From a virus, in the IMG/VR virus record IMGVR_UViG_3300003323_000541, positions 1 to 64,000 of that record: a stretch of DNA of 64,000 bases, one strand, 5' to 3'. This document shows positions 62,101 to 64,000 of the stretch, one piece after another. The stretch's first letter is position 1, and the number at the start of each line of letters is the position of its first letter. The notes under the pieces were generated by a model. It made no database searches. It was not told where the DNA came from and saw only the letters and a list, made by a program, of their open reading frames with translations. Made by a program: the position numbers and the translations under genes.

Positions 62101-64000
62101 TGATGTTCCGTTAAAGGATAAATATCATATCACCGTTGATGGATTTAAATATACATCTTTACATCGGACAGAAAGAACCAAAGATGGCGAATTAGAAGTT
62201 GTAATCAACGATCGTGGTGACAAACAGGTATATACTATATGGGAGACATTAGACTCCCTTATAAACGCTGCAATTGATAATGTGAAGGTTCAAATACTTC
62301 CCAAGATAAATGCTACTAATAATACAGCTAAAGGTCTTGTTTCCTTAATCGCAATGGGGGTACCTGTTCATACGGTAGTTAAGATTCTTTTACAACCCTC
62401 AATAATGGAACTGTCCAAGGGAATTCAATTACCAATGTTAAAAGGTCAAATCAAGAACAAGCTCGCAATGTTAAAGCAAATTAATGTTGAAGAACTTCCT
62501 CTTGAGGATCATCTTAATAATACATCCATAACATCGGAAAATCTGGAAAGAGATATCAACAAAAAGATAGATGATATGAACTTTGAGGAACTTCTGTTCC
62601 AATACTATCTGATTGATACATTCCAGACAGTTAGTGAGATGGGTGATTACATATCTAATACATCAGGATTTCTTAAGATATTAAAACACTTACCAAGCAA
62701 CTATGCGGATGTTCAGGATGTGATGGACAAGATTGATACTATTTATAAGGACACAGAAGCAGAGTCCAGAGAGTTCAAGGACAACTATCCATTCATAGGA
62801 GCAGATATCTTGTCTATTCCTCATATACAATCAGCATTTAAAACCATTAAAAAGCTTAAGACCAGACTAGAACAAATCTTCCTTGTAAACAATAAAGCTC
62901 TTATTGAATTCTCAAAGAAGATCAATCAAATAGTTAAGATTGGTTTAGCAGAACAAAACTATGACACCAACGAGAACCTTGCAAGAATTCGTGAAGAGTT
63001 CTTAAAATATATCCTCACTGGATATAAGGAAATAATCGACGGTAAGGAACTCTCAATGGATACAACTAATGAAAAACCATATAAAGGCTTTAAAGGTGTA
63101 GATGCATGGGTTCAAAGATTCATTGATGAAACTCTAAGACCTGCTGTTGAGAATAATACAAATAACCTGTTCCTGTCCAATATAACCATTGAGAAGAGTG
63201 TTCGTAAGGGTGAACTATCCAAACAGTATATATCCTTCTTAAAAGGTTCACAAATGAACAATGATGAGCTTTATGAAATGGAAATATACTTCGATAAGCT
63301 ATCGGATGACGGTAAGATTAGTGATCTGCAATTAGGATTAATTAAATATGCTGTATTGACCCAAGGATTATCATTTGGAGCAAGAAGCTATACTGCAGTT
63401 ATCCCACCAAGATACTGGACTGGTATAAACCAATATATTGATAATCAATTATTGGACATCTTCGCGGATGAACAAAAAGGAGATTCGAAGTTCGATAACC
63501 TTTTAACACATTTTGCAGCTCAATTACTTTCGAAGAATACAGAAAGTCTTATTGATGAACGAATCAAAAAGAACATTGTTAAAACCGGTAATACAAAGAT
63601 GGTTCGAGGTAAAGAAGCTTTCTTGTATCGTGGAAAAGACTCATATGGTTATTTTGATCTTAAGGTGAAAGGTGGTGGCTTTAAATCGTTCATCTCTCAA
63701 TATGGGTCCATATATTATAATATTGGAGAAGTCGAGCAAGCAGGAGAGATTACTACATACTTCCAGAAAGTTAAGAATGAATATTCATCTGGACACTATC
63801 AGTTCAACAATGAACTATTTAAGAACGGATATGATATACAAAAGGTGTTTGGTAAGGACATACTTGCTGTTCAGCTTGATGAGCCATCAAGGACTATTGA
63901 ACTGACTAGAAGTGAATATACAGATTCCTATAGCTTCAAAGAAGGAATGGAAATCTATACACATTTAGCTTCTGATCCATTAAGACTTGAAATGAAGAAA
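50192..64000 (+). CDS. giant virion polyprotein: SF1 helicase, zincin and virion RNA polymerase (partial)
   Basis: An open frame from ATG 50192 to the window edge, at least 4603 codons. Residues 1-460 hold several hydrophobic Gly/Ala segments (for example 443-460). Residues 470-1250 are coiled coil. A superfamily 1 helicase follows: GTAGTGKS (1286-1293), ILDE (1356-1359), LGDPNQ (1395-1400), YVSSSRAKT (1573-1581). A zincin has HEVFH (2364-2368) and EEFLAD (2402). The two-barrel RNA polymerase has K3416 (KPVHY) and K3432 (LKYSS) in the beta-like barrel and DFDVD (3787-3791) in the beta-prime-like barrel. Such polymerases are packaged and ejected to transcribe early genes. Confidence 0.85.
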   Translation, partial: MFELDELGNPIIDPLTGKPKVSMSSMQGITPGASNQSSIVDKGKSLFLGNIGEELGVESYDQQFADRLYQPSLTFSEQRTGDEVKERAEYDQKKKNDLYFDTDLNEQKAFNQTGMDQLANGLAKAFGIAGTTFAESLGGLPIGLYNVAVSGGQGSAFYDNDFTQTLDSFNEWMKEQFPNYYSSAEQKLGLGESLLTTNFWGDKFGNGLGYMAGSVLAAMATRGLSLGSNLTKSTQILRALGKDYAKIQRALQVGNLVQKEAQIVNLGNKIDKLIATGVSAIGESSVEARSTRNDIIQDLTTKRDSGDPRYSWMTDNDIIREADTAGNLSFGLNMALVGSSNFVQFGKLFSNKYDVARRLIADNVVKEGSEYLVRPSTMKNVFNIAKSPFVEAFQEGAQYWTEQTLSDYFENGTRGTDYAKQFLQSSVKGLEETLGSREGQESMLLGGILGGLFGGIGAVKENSDKKKKEFATANYLNQFGDLESIKPLVQSLANHNGYQTTLENSLLTDDQFNYENAKFGQTFNYIQSRIDAGRFDLLEDELNAYSQLPKDEFESTFSTELKAGETPANRVASIKKLAYRLDEISDMMDTRFPDVPSYLRNGMKYALATTENIDNRISDISNQIANYTGYIPSGADVALYNSIQKDVKEKISSLVRDWRDEVDFDKRIDIENQIKKLARTNVEITKKKLPQLTKGAVGTSFDDAVELGTFLNFFNRLDQFIQENPHISDDLVKKVNDITKLQQRREQFIKDYKDLVTEQGQRKMKKKIEEAIARITDPTVKPRLSNLSSEDYLDYENNRLGYIKDNRLELYKNTLNNSSKFAEDISLASTKDQKEQIGNEMMKQGVYIDPDLKKQLTDVHKSEEDRLNELGDRLQQIAQQGTPGFDEEGEETSIYTPEQELEVDSITKEMEALEAQQQRNRDFINRMESYSVAQQEVELTDGELRIKIAKEFIDKSNGILQNFELDEDYQDINSVKDQIGELKALRAIFSKRTDESLTKEEKVSVIASIDSVLEKLDNIKDEIEKRIENRERTNTELWEQTSVGTFSQLGYDLDNNMVNNEPLYNIIRTPIDAVDLGLVDNILSRSKQDKNVVLADYIKQKLSEYTKGDKKAFIAQIDSIYNEIYDDVIESKRIQSRDFSNKDKIISQYKLNPKRGFNELLKIIRDQMDLEVDSPFSVFIKDQNLPKFRRAIQKQDRTDSVVSSEEIINIIDNHQRLSDLYDLKTDINSDYSIIQEILDEQSIASKLKEGDLVPSKQQLIAIRETVKWYFTSKENEAFKNWAYLKGTAGTGKSSVISTWVKKLINLNNAEIYGVGHNDISSENINRLLGTSAKTSIADLLGKLRDNSLSDKTKLIILDEVAALSTRELIEIDNALIAHNKWRLDNKKNQVKILSLGDPNQITKYPTPPIENSSESFGEQGTLYSTEDFINITNISPLTIVYRTDVAPITEFANKFLQKKLDVRSEPVYVTSNVSNIDTAVASTGVYGAKEFKKDLLRYLNNQTLTDGKKRVVIVNPEDIDSYKNFIANAGIDLSKIEVIDPVDAQGRTIDEVFLSLESKGSVRSTVFYNPQMYVSSSRAKTFLMIGELNTINVFDADVAAKKEDRSKENTQRLNNFKEDRDKEKELLSDQIGNQTAKKTFAQKTEETNPKKDDQVKDPTEIEKEEDFEVTQEEIELAISSHETNDDIQSIEQSDVMQEPLANVKVSEGKKAHILSEPTSSSIAKENTPGVKAGDNVLFIKVRDTNIDNTKDVIKVVQKAEEEDEYRIVAVLNNNELNGPFSFLRSMLSTDSKRTIVEPIRTESGNIVIRKSNIDPVYKSKVVSARTLSYDYSSESVPLSQEEKERTIDKFMDTFFRKERRPQGLRYKVEMYTNNDIKKLRNNNKIPDEFIVDPGVPYIHITSPKAKGSKSFVTKDQFIRLSPAKYNINKHSELFTPLQDFISLASDLENITKQSIGDPLFNKAIRDVANGFYDTPEVESSNIDVNNQQVVDLCKRVFDLVYQLPPEESQVVRKGETVKVKDDSPEAPLTDKNGVTRPRKILNVETEDGQKIAVFEGGRRIPFSELEWSGKRTAGPAQHALNLLALSNLTAGDFGLARITRVKVGDKTQYIRTGKSLLGDSTVGISSFTLRPYLQRLEGRRQRLDPSYKPISSTSVNLIKSQYSEEEFQNLSTLVGSLPSLYDLKMLLDFDSQTGDSVVNQGFGLRVPIPKSKRVADQNVPLDKFDNLEDYLTTNFEGVIPTQVVIEIDNDSAVIEDSNPKTSEDEERLGGRDIEDDLFGSWGSRLLTEERAEGKDLGYELQTREVLNYIKSLLPNINESQLKFLSSTEMLKITKGIKAYGLWRDGVIYLQTNKDNKVNTRVIRHEVFHEVYNNYLTNKERSKLLKIARRDYSLNDQTDVQVEEFLADKYQEWETKKSKPTSFITSIFKKIKDLFDFIFNNNSVIDQYFDKIDSGYFNKYSLDPLRGERYSSPVVKKFDTVEGFREAKRLLLKKLDDYKNPTKQSDSHNQFPVVESKSQLLNVPMTTSEAIYYTMRDIKVGLYTLTERYKEREGPLTEKEKHRLDALTRLSDPSVFKEMLKDIYPTYQNANLSFIDRLDTHFDPNKYISQGITEGETTEDFEDEWENLDEDVANLYEQIVEGDRINWENRLTESVKHFLSSILLNGEPINSKQAYAVLGRVLTNITGNSASEKIKQIKQAFLTFKSQSKTTIAIENELVRLISFLDEEQPVPQLKKIVSNFGTFKFSAENSTNLDLFEYPTQRLVNGKLERYIVRVNKSGTDSAGNKINIGTSAFFRKIKNLVDQHNKENNLKDEFDLTDLKVLYLRAYYANTLNEMMASLNSLRTKNVWYGLKTYDYGKPKWRYSPFEKEIDKALQLSVIKDKLSQKYPVLQNYYRSYYNVKSAQDKKNHLNNLFKSLGLGKGDIAMTYSQAVTIHEDILRMVDEFENSRKEAKLNPKTIENEDGVTVEVQPIFSDILENSNTRLVNIANVLSAKNDRFENATTYIGGDGKPRWYLTASSQAIDTMVNIINQRILPPYLRKNSFYKFNPINPSSGLNINKVYSYFDHDSLKNDFSGFTQLYKREKEKGWLDRNFNFQFLAALSNISQFDDKVYAQQVFTISNKPNILGAFMKVLDDNALRKSIGIALLQESVRSEKDIKNYDKNLNKSYIIGQDNKITIEDVRKALNNNELTAEQLQQMLSTDKGFNTLWSSLKLDRRVNTVLSKLENDSVDIAKMMVEQKMIFDSRLPSVYNSLLQDRVFNFPGTFRKYKIETDTFNDRNKTEGYDIKYTEILPLVDLWVKNNYINSLFLNQLLTGDEAYFKNAVDEIKRMSGAHAIGQKGNVMGKWGMREKFNVIVGKDIKDIFKSEYKDDPRFRRLLEKSFESTDGQGFMTPERYNDIVKGFGQSFKLGKVLKPVHYEIDKDGIPRFLKYSSIVLTDELVKAFPDLRTLRDKMQTNGMHENDLRVFTEFMNRKLGQGNPLKSYELDILNRIIEDNINSGNHVDEFVFETALKVGVPNKTVPVEEERHTDFSSATKFTLSNYNYRIQLNPKHHTDSHVKTPSQIIYQLNTNTLNLDAANRVYGLLSRLTDMGLEKMSEVLGKKAGIDKNQLKKVKDTIASKVKYSSTDKRFAELINNKDISINFPYIVRKAIASLNSMVSNATVGTEFSGTKLVLESAYGTRTQDIMTKNGIRKYPELVVDPKSGEYYMECYLPDIGNLRKKLNISDEVFFESKDLSTLFGFRIPSTELHSAVPIKVIGFYPVEKGSEENIIIAPKELVLLHGSDFDVDSLFAIRKDPLTRDLNDYDGNVIYNTGDVLQGFETINKIEAMIKDYYSDLSAGDKNYNGKEKDKLTSTLKSLDKALETAIKNTVISELLDIIQSSKNLESMMAPITMDRFNGDAIAGEERVIPMIERVTGKKFTEQYDLKRLPDQLKMHQDNFLGVSLTGQFANYFKALAYIFHSVGENADVPLKDKYHITVDGFKYTSLHRTERTKDGELEVVINDRGDKQVYTIWETLDSLINAAIDNVKVQILPKINATNNTAKGLVSLIAMGVPVHTVVKILLQPSIMELSKGIQLPMLKGQIKNKLAMLKQINVEELPLEDHLNNTSITSENLERDINKKIDDMNFEELLFQYYLIDTFQTVSEMGDYISNTSGFLKILKHLPSNYADVQDVMDKIDTIYKDTEAESREFKDNYPFIGADILSIPHIQSAFKTIKKLKTRLEQIFLVNNKALIEFSKKINQIVKIGLAEQNYDTNENLARIREEFLKYILTGYKEIIDGKELSMDTTNEKPYKGFKGVDAWVQRFIDETLRPAVENNTNNLFLSNITIEKSVRKGELSKQYISFLKGSQMNNDELYEMEIYFDKLSDDGKISDLQLGLIKYAVLTQGLSFGARSYTAVIPPRYWTGINQYIDNQLLDIFADEQKGDSKFDNLLTHFAAQLLSKNTESLIDERIKKNIVKTGNTKMVRGKEAFLYRGKDSYGYFDLKVKGGGFKSFISQYGSIYYNIGEVEQAGEITTYFQKVKNEYSSGHYQFNNELFKNGYDIQKVFGKDILAVQLDEPSRTIELTRSEYTDSYSFKEGMEIYTHLASDPLRLEMKK

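Noticed and set aside
53253-63905. Short open frames within the giant ORF on both strands
   Set aside because: They are out-of-frame shadows; the giant frame carries all the recognisable domains continuously across these positions.
50192-64000. Stop-codon reassignment (TAG or TGA read as amino acid), known in some crAss-like phages
   Set aside because: Genes end in TAA, TGA and TAG at sensible positions next to following starts, the giant frame is open in the standard code, and no suppressor anticodon (CTA, TCA) is seen among the tRNAs.
1-64000. CRISPR array
   Set aside because: No regularly spaced direct repeats of 25-40 nt with unique spacers were noticed; the visible repeats are short and irregular.
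1-64000. Integrase, excisionase or attachment site marking a temperate phage
   Set aside because: No tyrosine or serine recombinase motifs were recognised in this window; the absence does not exclude one outside it.

Overview
The window is a 64 kb segment of a tailed double-stranded DNA phage of the crAss-like group (order Crassvirales), whose hosts are gut Bacteroidota. This is supported by the order of the virion genes: an HU/IHF-like protein, TerL, a large portal, a scaffold-like protein, an HK97-type major capsid protein, fibres, a lysis block, two ring-type proteins flanking a second HU/IHF-like protein, a large tail protein, virion-interior proteins, and a giant open reading frame with the two active-site motifs of the phage virion RNA polymerase. 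The DNA is AT-rich. Stops are a mixture of TAA, TGA and TAG, and I see no stop-codon reassignment.

Region 1 (1-13.1 kb) is almost entirely minus strand. It holds many short genes, several of them small membrane proteins and one lipoprotein, mixed with four ordinary tRNAs (Leu-UAA partial, Phe-GAA, Leu-UAG, Gly-UCC) and three tRNA-like genes with abnormal arms. It also contains a 252-nt group I intron, a small gene whose reading frame is broken by a 17-nt gap resembling a translational bypass, and a series of hairpin-rich spacers that often end in intrinsic terminators. Only two genes there are on the plus strand (3932-5208). They sit behind a three-way-junction RNA fold and end in a strong terminator.

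Region 2 (13.1-13.6 kb) is a divergent non-coding region. From here everything to the right is on the plus strand.

Region 3 (13.6-29.1 kb) holds small genes and then DNA packaging and the head: HU/IHF-like protein, putative small terminase, TerL interrupted by two LAGLIDADG inteins, portal, a mini-metalloprotease, scaffold, capsid and head-associated proteins. Region 4 (29.1-38.3 kb) holds fibres with paralogous modules and cysteine-rich partners. It continues with a lysis block (two membrane proteins, an L,D-transpeptidase-like enzyme and a spanin-like pair) and a NUMOD1-metallophosphoesterase fusion followed by a terminator. Region 5 (38.4-50.2 kb) holds the neck and tail proteins and the interior (ejected) proteins, ending with an M15-like peptidase.

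Region 6 (50.2 kb to the right edge) is a single open reading frame of at least 4603 codons that runs out of the window. It joins hydrophobic and coiled-coil segments, a superfamily 1 helicase, a zincin protease and a two-barrel RNA polymerase. The likely logic, inferred from crAss-like relatives and phage N4, is that the interior proteins and the polymerase fusion are packaged and ejected with the DNA, transcribe the early minus-strand genes, and that the plus-strand genes are expressed later.
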